A stretch of DNA of 64,000 bases from Ypsolopha sequella (lineage: Eukaryota > Arthropoda > Insecta > Lepidoptera > Ypsolophidae): the NCBI GenBank assembly GCA_934047225.1, contig OW203992.1:11273501-11337500 (forward strand). Direction: 5' to 3'. Made by a program: the position numbers and the translations under genes. Each line of letters starts with the position of its first letter. The first letter of the stretch is position 1. The notes below the pieces were generated by a model. The model did not search any database, was not told the origin of the DNA, and saw nothing but the letters and a program-made list of their open reading frames with translations. Positions 49,745 through 63,021 of this stretch are shown one piece after another.

Positions 49745-51060
49745 TTTTTTTCATTTCATTTTATTTATTTATGGCATTAAATCACATGTATATATTAAAG
49801 ATCTAAAATAAGCATTTACAAAACAATTTGAATCAATATGATTTTACCCTAGCAAATCATGACAAAAGTAATTATTAAAATTAAATAATTAAATTGAAAT
49901 TATAACAAAAACCAAAAACATAACATAAGCGTTATTAACAATAAATACACAAAATTCTAATATTATTTTTTCACCAAGAACCATCAATCGAATCCATCGG
50001 ATAGTAACAATCATTAAAACAATATTTACATGAGAAATATCGATCATATTAAATTACGTTATAATTTGATTAAGAACACCTTTTACACATACTTTAACAC
50101 ATACTTTTACTTATATTTACATTATTATAATAATTCATGATTTTTAGGTGCACATGTACAGTTGAAAAATTCCTTAAAATTATATGGACACATTATTTAT
50201 AAATATCTTTTCAATGCAAGTGCTCGTAAAGGCCCACATTTTATGCATCAAAACCGAACAGAAAGTCGATTATTTTGCCCTAGGGCTTTATGATTATAAT
50301 TTTTTTTTAAATTTATTCACAATGGTTGGCTAACCTGCAGCCTTTCCTTAGAACCATAAATATTATACTTTTTTCCACTGTTTAACGGCTCTGGATACAG
50401 TCCTTTTGAGCCTATTATAATTTAAAGTTCACACGATTATATTTGTTTTATTTCCTCACACTATGCATTGAAAAACGTAGTATGATACACGGGCGTAAGA
50501 GCAATAAATTACTCGGTTACGTTTAAAACACTCGCTACGCTCGTGTTTAAAATCGTACTCGTAATTTATTCCTTTGCGCCCTTGTAGCATAAACTACTAT
50601 TTTAATGTCGTATGAAATTTTGAACCTGTTAATGATTTAATGTCATCTGGTAAGCTATTAAATACTTTAACTGCCATGAATGTAGTTGTTCGTGTAAAAG
50701 CTGCTCTTCTAGGTAACAAGACTTCTAAATTTTTCATTGAGTCTTAAATCCTGAGATCTGATTGGAAATTTATCAGGACACCTTTTAACAAATTCAGAAA
50801 GTTAGATGATATAAAGACCAGTAACAGTGTGAAATTGTAAGTCCACAAATGATGTTCTACACGATTCTTTATTTGTTCTTAGACCACCAAGTATACCTTT
50901 ACACCTTTTAAGAAGTAATTATTTGTTATGAATATTGATACTATTACCCCAAATAGCAAGCCCATATAGAACTCTAGACAGAAAGAATGCAAAGTAAGCG
51001 TTCTAACGATAGTTGAACATGTGACCGAGCCCTATGTCTCACATGCGCGGTGGACTGCTA
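49745..51060 (-). pseudogene. LINE pol C-terminus with long 3' UTR, decayed
   Basis: On the minus strand from about 51010 a frame reads AYFAFFLSRVLYGLAIWGNS, then LLLKRCKGILGGLR, FVDLQFHTVTGLYII and LSEFVKRCPDKFPI, with stops. After a frame change it continues TTTFMAVKVFNSLPDDIKSL, ending near 50607. These are the thumb and C-terminal motifs of CR1/Jockey-group LINEs (YG..IWGNS, LP.DIK), parallel to WLSQGIVLWGNS and YNHLPDTIKN in the ORF2 at 38864-41719. The 3' UTR starts with the hairpin at about 50470-50601, shared with 4820-5200. It runs to an AATAAATAAAATGAAATGAA tail at 49765-49746. Confidence 0.8.
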
Positions 51061-52860
51061 GATTTGATTCTAAAATTTACTTTATTTACTGTGTTTTTGT
51101 AGTTTAATGTTAAATACTGGGCAAAATGGTCTGATAGCAGTGATATACTAAGAAGAATTTGACTCCACCTGACATTCTGGAAACAGCAACGGAAATAACG
51201 GACCAGCAAAATCAATAAAAGCTTACGGATAATGGTACCAAGTTATAATGAGTTTAGATAAATGCCAATGGCTCAGTTTTCAAACTTACACTTACAATTC
51301 AATAACCCCCCCTGTTATGAACTAGTTTCATGAACTGTATTCAAACATTAACAGATTTTTTTCACGATGAATTACTATGGAAATAACGGACAAGTCTGCA
51401 ACGCAAGGCCGCCTATTTACTTCCATATAAAGCTCTACTACAGGCATAATGTACTAGAAGATTCTAGCACGGCATGGTGAATCAACATGCAATGCGGTAA
51501 AAGTGTCCTAGCAATTTACATGGAATGCATTTCATGTGAATACATTCCTTTATAATGATGTTAGTGGTTGAAAACTGGAAAAGGATTGCGTGGTAAAACA
51601 TTCTAAACAACTCATCAATCACCATCGATCAAGATATTTTTAACAGGTAAAAAAGGGCTTTTTGGTGTACAAATGAATATTGGAATTGTAGCAAGAAAAA
51701 ATGGTCACAAATGTAAACCTTAACTACGCACATTTGCACAGACTAGGTCTTTTTCTCTTCCTTTCTACCCCTCGAACTTTCCTTCTATGATATTTTTCAA
51801 GAATTTGTCATCTCGAATCAAGTGTTCTATCATCTTCCCTCTTCTATTTTCAATGGTTTTTAACATACATATTTCTTTATCAACAATAAATTTTGACATA
51901 TGAATAATTATGTTTTACAACCTCCCGTACTTCAGTTCTTGTAATTAACACGGGGCCCTGACGAAAGTACTTAACGAATAAATTTCATTTTTTTTAATGA
52001 AATGAAATTTTAATGGGAAATTTTCTTGGTTGAGGACTACATTATGTCCTTTTATTTAACATACATCTTGACGCCGCTTGGACTACAAGTTTGCCCACAG
52101 TCATTCTGTAGAGGCAAATATTTTTATTTATTTGTACTGTCTTCATGGGAAAGTTTTTCACCATGATCATTAATACCGAATATTAAATGATTCTTGTGTG
52201 TCTCGTATTTTACCAACGCAAGCCTCTTGCTTTGTGTTGGAGACTACAGACTTCGATTTGTAACGATCCTGGCGCACTGCTTTAAAGAAAGACGTTCATC
52301 TTTGACGCATCCAAGCTATACTACAAGTATTCTGAGACTTTTCTAACCGAATAAAAAACAAATTGTTTTCTTTTAAAACTCTGAAATAATTTTTAATTGC
52401 AATAAATGTCCATTCCGCAGTCTGAAAACTTTGAACTCTCTCAGATTTAATCCGAACTAACTTGAACCGCATAAAATAGCATTGCATTTAATACATTTAA
52501 GGAAATCCTTTTAAAGTAGCAGAAGAAGAATGTAATATAAATCCTCAGGCATTTAGAATTCAGTCAAAAGTTCCTAGAATTTTACATAATGAGATTGCCG
52601 TGGCTTTCCACAAAACCTGTTCCAGGTAACTAACTTAAAAGTGCAGTAACATACTTAGTTACTACCCAACTTGAACTCTTAACTTTTACAAGTTACTCGC
52701 TTGACTTGTGGTATTGGGATTTAAGTTACCAATACTGATAGCTTTTGTTCAGCCCGACCACGTCGTATCACTTACAATCTATGTTTTGAATTCGCGCACA
52801 AGAGAAAAGAAAAAGAAGCTCTCATTCATGTCATTGATGATCAATCAGTTATTTATAATA
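51061..52860. other. Unassigned DNA
   Basis: No further reverse-transcriptase motifs were found upstream of the LINE fragment, so it is 5'-truncated near 51060. Sequence up to 52860 is unique and AT-rich. Confidence 0.4.
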
Positions 52861-52908
52861 CAGGTAAAATCCAATTATAGAATTAAATGAGACTTGAGGA
52901 TAATTAAT

Positions 52909-53094
52909 GATTTATATAAAAACGGCTCACCTCAATACGTGTTATGATCGGGAAAGCCGACCAGTGTGAGGTGAGGCGTAACGTCGTCGCGTAAACGTCT
53001 TTACTCGCCCAGATGAAGGCAGTCTAAATCTGCTGAAACTGGTCGGCTTTCCCGATCATAACACGTATCGAGGTGAGCCGTTTTTATATAAATC
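52909..53094. mobile_element. MITE with 57-bp inverted ends
   Basis: 52909-52965 and 53038-53094 are complementary with a single mismatch. The arm opens GATTTATATAAAAACGGCTC and includes GATCGGGAAAGCCGACCAGT. The 72-bp centre is CG-rich (GGCGTAACGTCGTCGCGTAA). A 13-bp direct repeat, CAGGTAAAATCCA, occurs at 52861-52873 and 53094-53106, overlapping the right end by one base. It could be a target duplication of a slightly larger insertion that includes 52874-52908. The near-identical arms point to a young element. Confidence 0.75.
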
Positions 53095-53106
53095 AGGTAA
53101 AATCCA

Positions 53107-53654
53107 GTTTGATAGTAGGCATATTGATTGTTGTACCGGAAGGTTCTTCTGGCGCGTGGATGATATTGATGGTGCAGCTGTGTATGGTAGCGGCGTTAGT
53201 TCCGATTTTCGGCACAATCAATCCACGCGGCAAAAAATCCTAATTTCACAGTATGTTATTGAAAGTAAAAAAACAGGAGATTGTGTTTTGTTTTAAATGT
53301 ACGGATATGTGATTATTGTTATAAAGTTATATGAATTGTGAAATAAGCGACTTTTCGCAGAGACATAATGTTCTTAGGAATCTTTTAAAAATAGTAATAT
53401 TGCCAGAAACTGCTTCTTCTAGCAGACAACACAATAAACATCTTTCAGTAATCAATTAAATAATTGGTGATTATAATGATTCATTATAATTCTAAAATCA
53501 TAACTAATACAATTTACAAAACAACTAAATATGCTCATGGTTCTTGAAATGACCAATATGAACAACGCTTGTGATTTTTTAGTGCGAGGTTTATAAAAAT
53601 AGACCATAGTGAAGTTTGAGGATCAAGCTGGACGGAGTTCATTGGTTTTGAAAA
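53107..53654. other. Unassigned DNA
   Basis: No motif or repeat recognised. Confidence 0.35.
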
Positions 53655-54240
53655 TTCAGTACAATTCAAAATCCTTTATTGCACGCAAGAATAAAACGTA
53701 TTACAAGTATCAGTAATCTTACAGTTTAAGCAAAAGGCGAGCTTATCTCTAAAAGAGATTTCTACCAGCAAACCCTTGGAACAAAAAGTGAGTATTTCAT
53801 AAGTGCACACATAGACAAAAAACTGTTTAAAACCCATGAGTTAAAAAAAACAATTCAATACTAGTATACATAAATTAAACGTAATATTTAAATAAATGAA
53901 TACTTATAAAAATGTATAAACAGACTAAAAGTTAATACAAATTATAAATATTATTACAAAACAAAATAATTTTGATTGATTTAATTATCAATAGTATACA
54001 TATAGTAAAAGGAAATAATTACAAAAAATATTTCTTTTGTCCCTCGAAAAGTGGTACTCAGAGCGGTCACGCAAATACAGAGGTGCAGAAGGGCTCGTGA
54101 GAATATTGAAAAGAGCGCACAATATGTGGACGTTTTGACGTTGCCGAATCGGGAGCCATTTTAGATCCTTTTTATATTGGGACACGTGGTCATATCACAC
54201 TGCACAGTCCAAAAATAAACCGGATGGCCAAGTTTTTGAG
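53655..54240 (-). pseudogene. LINE pol fragment with 3' UTR
   Basis: On the minus strand a frame starting near 54236 reads LKNLAIRFIFGL. After a stop and shift it continues SQYKKDLKWLPIRQRQNVHI, LCALFNILTSPSAPLYLRDR, then runs out at 53988. Q...C.RFIFGL...DH..Y...L.WLPI..R...H......I....P.YL..R is the conserved region after the reverse-transcriptase domain in CR1/Jockey-type LINEs. The 3' UTR shares GGTTTGCTGGTAGAAATCTC and AGAGATAAGCTCGCC with 33655-34138 and ends GCAATAAAGGATTTTGAATT (about 53670). Confidence 0.8.
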
Positions 54241-55845
54241 GCGTTCTAGTTTACTAAGTAACTCTTAATTTGCATCCAGAAAGCAGACATCGACTTAGTC
54301 AATGAAAGGTAGGAATAGTGTTTGCGCAAGAGTTACCTTGGTTCGGAACGGTAGTAATCGCTGAAGACGCTGAAGTTTTACTGAGACTTGGTTAAAATTA
54401 AGTTTAGATCCCTTGTTCAATTCGAGTGAAGACTTCAATGGTTACAGCAGCGAAGGAAATGCAACCATCAATACGTTGAAAGAGTTATAATGGATTAATG
54501 ACGTAAACAGTACATAAATTATAGAAAAAAACTGTGATGTTCACGATAAAAGGAAGATAAATTTTGGGAGGTGGTGAAATATTTGACACCAATGAAACAT
54601 TATAGGGATGAAACACAAGCGAGTGTTTTTTCTAAGCTTGATTTAATGAACGAATTTTTACATATATCATGAATTCTGTAAAATCTGGCCCCCTAGTTTT
54701 CATCCGCTTTTTTGTGAAAAAGCGAAATAATTCCACATGATTGCGTAGTGGGAAAAGCGGTTTTTCAGGAACAGGCGCGCTTTTTCGGGAAAAAGCAGTT
54801 AACAACACTTATGACAACATAAACGAGTAAAAATAGAAAGGAATGAAAACTCCTCTAGTGCGGCTTCGATATTCTTCTAGGGCACCTTGTACTCTCAACG
54901 TCAAAACTAATTACTGTCATCTATGTATAACGTCGTCGTTTGATGAAACGTATGAAGTTTTACTATGATAAGGTTCCAGGAGCAGTCAGGAAACAAAGGT
55001 CGTCATGAGATATATTTTTAACATTTAGTATAGCCACTTAGCATAAAAATGTGGGTAGTAAAAAATCACAAAAAAAAATTCGCACTACTTAGTTAGGGCC
55101 ATGTAAATTTAATTTTTTTCTAGAAACCAGTGGCCATCTTGATTTTTTTTTGTATTTTTTGTATAATCCAAAAACTTTATAACCAGAATTAAATGCTAAG
55201 CTCTATTGAAAGCCGCATTTTAAGAGCCGTTTAGCAGCCGGATTGTGAAAAACCCGCCTTTTTCTAATTTATCGAAACAGAACACTTGAATTCAAAATTT
55301 GCTCAATAGTTATTCAACAAAATGTTATTACCTATGTATTGTGTATGCTGCCATCGCAAAGTTTCCATTGGTTTCTGTAAATTAGAATTTTAAAGTTTAA
55401 CCTTATGTATACACAATACATCATATCATAGTTAGTAAAGTTATTATTATCGAGCAAATTTTTTATTTAAGTTTTCTATTTCCATAAATTAGGTGGGTTT
55501 TTCAGAATCTAGCTGCTAAACGGCTATTAAAATAAATGACTGAATCATTTTTCTCTTCGAGAGTATCGCTGTTTCTATACGTAATATTCTTGAAAGGTAA
55601 AGTATTCAGGGGCTATTTTTTTGCGTCCCCTTTTTATAAGTGGAAGTAAGCAATCATTGGTATATTCCCAATATCGCGGCTTTTGAAGCACTTATGAAAA
55701 CAAAATACATGTTTACGCACCAAGATTTTTATGTGGCGAAAACTTGATGCTTCTGTCCACCTTTGCATTTGTGCATGTTTTGTTTTTGTGGTTGTCCTTA
55801 GTTTATTTTGTGCAGAATTTATTTAACGGGACACCTGACGCTAGA
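54241..55845. other. Unassigned DNA
   Basis: No reverse-transcriptase motifs could be followed upstream of 54240. GTATTGTGTATGCTGCCATC (55337-55356) and TTGGTTTCTGTAAATTAGAA (55370-55389) loosely echo, complemented, ACAGAAACCAACGCAAACTT and GATGGCAATATACACAATAC at 42956-42998, so a faint old repeat is possible. Confidence 0.35.
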
Positions 55846-56330
55846 ACATCAACAACACCAGGTTTTCAAGGGTTCATTGGAAGAAACTAGGTCTCTCCTC
55901 ATATTGAAGAAAATATATTGGATTTATCGATCTTTTATCTAGGGATTCCACCTATAAACAATGTTTCAAGATTTATACTTTTGTCAAAAAAAAAAGTATT
56001 CCACCCTCTTTTTTTTTGTTTTTCAAACGTTCGTTTCAAAAACGCGGTTAAGAGATTAACTTGATTTTTTTATAAAATAGGCAATAGAAATATGAAGGGT
56101 TGTTACCTAAATCCAATATTTTTTTTCCTACAAAATATTTCAGTATTACCTAAAAACACACCAATTTTGTTTCGCTGCGTGATCACTAGTATTACGCGTC
56201 CAAGAACAAGAGGCCAAAGAGCCAACATATAATCGCCTCTATGAAAAGCAAATAAGATCTTTGCCATTTGATTTATTGTGCTGGACGGGTAATAAAAAAA
56301 GTTGCTAGGGTATGCCATCCTTTTAAGACA
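55846..56330 (+). repeat. 450-bp dispersed repeat, copy 1
   Basis: Blocks GGGTTCATTGGAAGAAAC, AGGTCTCTCCT, AACGCGGTTA, GAGAT, GACTTGATTTTTTT-type, AGTATTACGCGTCCAA, GCCAACATATAA, CTTTGCCATT and ATTGTGCTGGACGGGTAATA recur in order at 59740-60178. No inverted ends or coding sequence were recognised. The minus frame 56103-56318 has no domain. Confidence 0.7.
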
Positions 56331-56840
56331 TACGTGCTAGTTCCTTACTACGCAGAGTTGATTCCATGCTTACCTGGAAAAATAAATAAAAGTTGTATTA
56401 ATATATAATACTTACACGATAGTAGATAATATTATTATATAAAATAAACACAGAGCTTTGAAAATCACATCACAAAATCACATCAATCTAGGAATGATAC
56501 TAGTAAGTGGAAAGAAAATCATATTTTATCTTATTTTGACTAATGCAATTACAATGACTAGTGATTCTGGGCAACAACAAAATTTAAAGAGACGACAAAT
56601 TTAAATTATCGTGCAACTCGGCGTAATCCATACATCTCGTAGAAACATACTCAAGACCCCTAAAACTACTCTTGCCAATACCAATATTATTTTCTAGATT
56701 CTGTTTTAATTTTAATTTTGTTTTTTGGTTTCATAAAACTTTGTAGGTTTTTTTTTTCTTTTTTTCAATTTGTTTTGTAGTTAAAACTTTTATTAACAGA
56801 AACATAAAAACTTAAATAACATTAAATAAAACTATATATT
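56331..56840. other. Unassigned AT-rich DNA
   Basis: A tandem ATCACATCA duplication (56464-56484) and poly-T runs are the only notable items. Confidence 0.35.
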
Positions 56841-57114
56841 GGTGATAATTGAACCTTGTTCCTGGTCCCTGGCCGGGTCTCCGGTGTGGGTTCGGGCGGT
56901 TGATTGGATTTCACCTTGTATAATATATATTTTACCTATACTTTTAATTGTATATATATTGTTACATAAATTAAATAAACCTTTAATCTAGTTCATGTAC
57001 ATTTATTATTTTATTACATATATTTTTATAAGATTAATTTTGACTTGTGAAACGTGTATTATATATACCTACTTTGCAAAATAAACTATTTAAATTTAAA
57101 TTTGAATTGAATTT
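56841..57114 (+). mobile_element. Retroelement 3' end, second copy
   Basis: It is nearly identical to 5209-5477: TTGAACCTTGTTCCTGGTCC, CCGGGTCTCCGGTGTGGGTT, GACTTGTGAAACGTGTATTA and a terminal AAAATAAACT followed by TTTAAA/TTTGAA repeats. The very high similarity suggests either recent copying or strong constraint on this 3' end. Confidence 0.7.
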
Positions 57115-59739
57115 GACCGAACAGGTACTTTCCGAGTCTTCCCTATAAGGGTTTTCATTTATGATGAAACCCCGAATATGCAATGAAGAGTGTTGTTTAG
57201 ACACAGCAAAAGTAAACTTTAAAAGTTGGGCCGTTGCGGCAGCAAGCTGCGTGGAGCCGCGATAATGGCGTGTCACTCATCCGCCAGTGGATGCCACAGA
57301 TTTACATCCCCTTGATTTATAGCTTCTTCATGAAGAAGGAAAAAATATATACAGGAAAATACAGGGAGGGAGGCGCGTGGCCTCACGACACGACTCAAAG
57401 CGGAGCCAAATAGAAAAAGGATATTGAATCTGTGAGGAACATCGTAAGTTAAGAAAACGGTGCCCTCTATCAACCTATCATTTGTGGCTTTGTGTCACCC
57501 CCTATCTAAAGAATAGGCTTTCACGCAAAGCTGTCCCGACTCCCCTACTTGCGTTTTGCCCTTCTTCACCTACGTGTAAATAAGCTTATTGTGTAAAAAT
57601 TCTCATATCCGAGTACAAGTTTTCGTACTGCTGCGCGCAAAAAAGTCATTCCTTTATCCCACAATTTGCAATTTGAATACGCAGACAAATTAATCCAGCG
57701 AAAAATTAACCAAAAGTATAAAAAGCGACGGTCGACACGAATACGGTCTGCGCCGAAATATGCGGTTGAAATACCTTCGCGTTTGTGAGGTGTATTTAGA
57801 AAAATGTAACCGGAAATGGTTGGCTATTCGAAGTTGCTCTAATCATATTTTATTTACCTCTAGTAGGTTCTGCGAGCGCGGAATTGCATTAATATTACGA
57901 GCTTCGCTAACAAACGTCGGATTATACAATTTATCGTCGCATAGAACCTGCACTGTGATTTAGATTACGAGAGACTAAATAACTGGATTGTCACCACTAG
58001 AGATTTGGATCGAGTATAGCTGCTCAGTATTCAGCGAGCGTAGTTCAATTTCAAAGGTGGCGTTTGTTATTCCCTAACAAAGAAAATCACGCAAGACATT
58101 CAGACAGAAACAAGGAATCTTCAGTAACTAATTTTCGTTTGGTGTCTCCAGCGTATACCCCGTGAACGTGTGGAAAATATCAGAGGCCTTTCTACGTCTT
58201 TTGGCTCGGGCGAGATAATAACCTGTCTTGTTTTCTGCCGGGTTCGTCAAGGTTCGCCGTCTCTTTCGCTCAGTCAGGAAGTAGAGCGGGACGTCGGTAG
58301 ATCAGTTTGTCGCTAACGCATCATTTGCACTGTTTGCCAGACCGTTATATGAGCTTGTTTTTGGCAAACTGAGTGGCGTATTGTGCCGCCCTCGCCTTTT
58401 GCGTCGAAATGAAAGAGCGTTTCTGCTCACAGTGGAGAATTGGTTGCTTTCATTACAACAAATGGCCTCTGTTTGCATGTCTGGGGAACACTGGTATTTA
58501 GACTAATTAACACCCGTATTGTGGAGCCGACTGAGGTATTACGTTATTTTCAGCAACATCAGCGCCATTAGGTTCTCTTAGGTTTTATTTTGGCGGGTAA
58601 ATTAAGTTTTAAGTGAGGGTTCTATCATAAACAGACAATTTAAACTTTTCCTTTACTCCGTTACTCGTATTTGGAGATAATGAAACAAGTAAGGTTACCT
58701 TATGTAGATTTTAAAGCTTTAGTAGTTAGTAGTAATGTTTAAACTGTATTAGGAATATAACCGAGCAAAATAAAACCGTAAAAAGATATATAATTTGTGC
58801 ATTAGCGATACAAATAGAACCCTCCCTTCCCCGCAAGAGATTCTTCTCGACAAATGTATATTAATGTGCTTTCCGAACCGTGACAGTAATATTGTTTTCT
58901 TTTTATATCCTCACGACCTCGAAGGCTTTCACACGAGTCAACTATTACGTTTTCTCTTTACTGTTTCAAGTAATGTCATTGCAGCTACGTGAGCCAAAAA
59001 GGACTGGGAGTACTAACGAAATCACTCAACGCCCCGACAGTGTGTGCGAAAATGTCCGTAAGAAACATTCTTTGAAAGGAACAAAGCGAATTATGTTTTA
59101 CCCGACCTAAAAAATAAAAGAAAAGAAAAATACTCTCAAGCAAAAACCTAAAGTAATATAACATCATAAATAACACGTAATTTTCTTCCGCAAAAACAGC
59201 TTCTAATTCACAGATTTTCCGAATCAAAGCCTGCGCCGTCTTTTATAATTCGTTCAAAGGTATGATGCAAAAATAATCTGAGAACTTTAAAAACAAAACG
59301 GAGGTCGCGTAATACCTTGAGCCTTGCCGTCCGTCCGATGACGTGAAAATTTTATTACTGCACCTCGTCCCCCTACCTCAGCGGTAACCCCGCGAGCCCT
59401 TGATGGCCTTTTTCAAGAGGATTAACTTGTAATCCCAGAGGAATACCGATATCATTCATTAGAATACAATTCCTAGCTTTATTACGTCTGACATAATGTT
59501 TTTCGTCTCTGAAAATGGTTTTTAAATGTGCTGCTGAGTTTTTCATAAGGGGAGAGTTTTTGCTTATGAATGGCCATTGTAATAATTTTGGCTTATTCAG
59601 ATTGATTGAGAGCTTTATAGAAGGGCGGCTTAGCGAGGTGTTTGTATGAAGAAATGGACGCGCCAAATAAAAATACGTGCTACTTGGCTACCATTATGAC
59701 ATAGGATCCTATTTCTTTAAATATATTAAAGATCAACCG
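57115..59739. other. Unique DNA, some GC-richer patches
   Basis: Patches at 57370-57420, 57720-57960 and 58190-58480 are less AT-rich than the average and contain no recognised repeat, so host exons or conserved non-coding DNA are possible. The frames there are short and give no domain I can name. Confidence 0.3.
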
Positions 59740-60178
59740 GACCCTAGAATATGAACAACTCCAGACTTTTGAGGGTTCATTGGAAGAAACCAGGTCTCTC
59801 CTTAAATAAAAAAAATAAAGAAAAATCTTGTTGGTCTTTTATTAAGTCGACGTACTTATAATATATACTTTAGTCTAAAAAACATATTTCCAACCTATCT
59901 TTTTTTGGTCTTTAAACGTGCCACAGAAGAACGCGGTTATGAGATCGACTTGATTTTTTTTTCATAAAATTGGTTCCAAAAATTTATTATAAACATTACT
60001 TAAATTCAATATTTTTTTGCCTATAAAGTGATTATTAGTATTACGCGTCCAATAAAATGAGGCCAATGGGCCAACATATAACCACCTCTATAAAAAGCAT
60101 ATAAAGTCTTTGCCATTGGACATATTGTGCTGGACGGGTAATAAAAAAAGGTGCAAGGGTAGACCATATTCTTAAGGA
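59740..60178 (+). repeat. 450-bp dispersed repeat, copy 2
   Basis: Direct-orientation partner of 55846-56330. It lacks about 40 bp around the CAAAATATTTCAGTATTACC part of copy 1. TTGTGCTGGACGGGTAATAA is identical in both. Confidence 0.7.
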
Positions 60179-62139
60179 TGGGCAGCCCACATAAACGGCG
60201 AGACTAAAATAAGATCTAGGGTCCTAGAATAACATTTCTAGTGGATATCTGGCTTTGTGGGTTTATGTTTTTTTTCACACTTGCGAATATCCAAACGCGG
60301 AGGTAAAAGAACCAGAGACAAAAGCTGGCACCTAAAATCTATTGCATTGTTTTTGAATGTGTGCGTTAACATAATGCCGACGCCCGCACATTATGAGTGC
60401 GCAATCTGTCTACCTAAGGTCAGCAAACTGATCAGACTACTAAAATCGTAAAAATTCAAAACTTTAAGTGCACTTAAGGCGTCCAACTATCACTGTGTTC
60501 AGATGAGCACTGATTCCAAACGTGTGAGCGTCACCCATTTAAAGGTGGAAATATGTTGGTGCTGTCATACTACGGTAAGGACTTATCTTTACTTTTAAAA
60601 TCTTTGGTTAAAACTAGCATACAGGTATAATGCTCAGTCATACAAGCTTAAAGTTAATTAACAAAAATGCCCACATTTTAATACTTTTGATGCCATTCTC
60701 TTACAATTTGCTTTGATATGCGTAATACGTATATTATTCATGAAATTAATAAAAAACCAACCATAAATAGTTTAAGAATGTGCAAAAAGTTATTGATTTG
60801 ACTAAAATTTTATCGTCTTGTGACATCATTTACCTAATGGTGGCGTACTTCACAAAGGACGAGAATCACATCAACCTAAATCCATGGTTTAGCAAATCCG
60901 TGCGAACTCTCCCGTGATCAAACAAACCAATTACCAGTAATTCCCGTGTCACATCTCTTTGTCCATTGAAATTTATGACTTATCTATATTGGCATAGGGC
61001 GAAGACAATGTCGTGTTGCCGAGCCACATCGGCCTTTTCATGGCAAAAGGCAGTATTTATCAATAAATTTTGTAACAATTGGTGAAGGTGTCAATTTTAT
61101 TTAACAAGTTTATATTATTATGTTATTTTATATATCATATATATTATTTTATTATTATAACAAGTAATAAATTATCAAAGTTCATCACGCTATTGAAAAT
61201 TAATCCATTTTTATTGTAATCTATAAAATAAAACTATGCGTAATTTTAAATTTATTACGTAATTTATAGTTTCATGTATTCATGTATTTCAGGATACAGA
61301 TTTAGTTACCGTCGGTATGTTATCAGTTTTTTGGCACTTCGTGAATTTGCACTGAAAGCTTTTTTGAAAACTTGTCTTTTCACTTTAAGGCTTCTCCCAA
61401 TGCCAACGACCTTGAACTGAGTAACTTTGTAACCATTTTATACGGTAACTATAGCATTTTTTAAAAGAGGAAAAAATACATTGTAATGTACATGATACAA
61501 ATAGTGATGAAGTTTTTCCTGAATTTTATTTTGATATACACAAATTAAATAAAAAAAAATCCAAGTTAACCCTTATTTCTCGATTTTTTGTCCACTTGTA
61601 ACAATATAACTGGTGCTGTTTTTATCGAAACAGTATAAAAATTTATGAACTTCTAGACAAAATAACAGAATGGTATGGTTTTCTCAGTTCTTAGAAATTC
61701 ATTTTATTTTGCATAAAATGAATTAAAAACACAGTTTTTTCGCACTTGTCAGTCGCAGCGACTAACGTAACAGCCATATTGCAGTGCGGGCTGATAAGAA
61801 CTTTATTTTAATATGGTTTTGTTCAAAATTTCAACCACCACGAATCGAGTTGCTAATTTTTCCGACAGAGATGCCTTAATCAATTATGATATTTATTGTA
61901 GTGACTCTTCTTATCAGTCAATATTGCAACGTATTTTTTGTATTAATAGTAGCGTAATAGCTTGATAATGTAATAATAATGTAGCTTGATAATGTACAGT
62001 TTTTTTTAGTTGTTTTTAATTTGCAAATAAATTTGCCAACGTTCATAAAAATTACTATACTAGGTTGGTTCAAAAAGCACTTACAGCTAGGGATGGGGAA
62101 ATTATAAATAATTTATCGAGAAAGAAACTAATTTTTAGG
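60179..62139. other. Unique AT-rich DNA
   Basis: No coding family recognised. GGTTGGTTCAAAAAGCAC at 62064-62081 faintly resembles a mariner-type end but has no partner. Confidence 0.4.
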
Positions 62140-62338
62140 ATTGATTCCGTGACTGACTGACTGACAGGCGACAGACCGCCTAAACTACTGAAAATAGAAA
62201 CATGAAATTTGCAACATATGTTCCTTCAGGAATATAAAGGTACATTAAGAAAGGATTTTCGAAAGTGCGTTCCTGACCGGTACAACGACCTGTTTATATC
62301 CCAAATCTACCCGGAAGTAGTCGCGGGCATCCTTTAGT
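62140..62338 (+). mobile_element. Helitron-like repeat with TGAC microsatellite
   Basis: GTGACTGACTGACTGACAGG begins the recognisable part. AAACTACTGAAAATAGAAAC and ATGAAATTTGCA follow, and it ends ACCCGGAAGTAGTCGCGGGC with CATCCTTTAGT. This is the same order as the minus-strand copy at 16324-16745. The terminal CTAG reads TTAG. Confidence 0.5.
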
Positions 62339-63021
62339 TAAACCTATGGCTCGTTTTTCATAATAACATCTCGTGTTATAATAACATCTTTATGTACCTG
62401 TTTCATAAACTTCTATTTTACAACTAAAAAACTCTGGTTTCGATTCATAATTACTATTACTTATAAACGGCTACTCAGGATGTAGAAGTCAGAGTTCACT
62501 TCACTTGTTTCACTGTACGATTTTAGTAATTATTAAAAGTCTTTAAAATACATCCAAATATTCAGAGAGAATCGATAAAATAATGTAATATCAGAACAAT
62601 CGATATGTTAAAGTTCTAATTCAAATAGATCGCCATCACTACTCATTTGAGAAACGCCAACTTGACAGAACAAATCTTTATAGAATTAAATTTGTCAAAA
62701 TCGAGTTATCAAGCTTTATTGGAAAAGTTAAGAAACAAAAGTACAAACATGACATACAGTGTTCTGCTACAGCACGGCAGCCGATGAGCCGTGGTATTAA
62801 ATCTGGATTACCGTTTGTCGTTTCCGCCCGGTCGGATAATCAACGGGACGACTGTATTAAGGCTATCAGTCACACAGGGAACACCAGGTCGCGTGACGTC
62901 ACTACACCCATTCAATTTATAGTGGGAAGTGTGGTAGCCGGTAAACGAAAATCCCTAGTCCCTGGTGGTAACGGATTGTTTGGAATTTTTAGTCTTGGAT
63001 TTTGCCAGCGTCAATCTTACA
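62339..63021. other. Unassigned DNA with an 88-codon open frame
   Basis: The frame 62784-63050 (+) is less AT-rich than its surroundings and runs into the foldback that follows. I see no domain, and its end is set by the foldback arm, so I do not call it a gene. Confidence 0.35.

Noticed and set aside
62064..62081. Mariner terminal repeat
   Set aside because: The resemblance is short and there is no opposite end or TA-flanked partner nearby.
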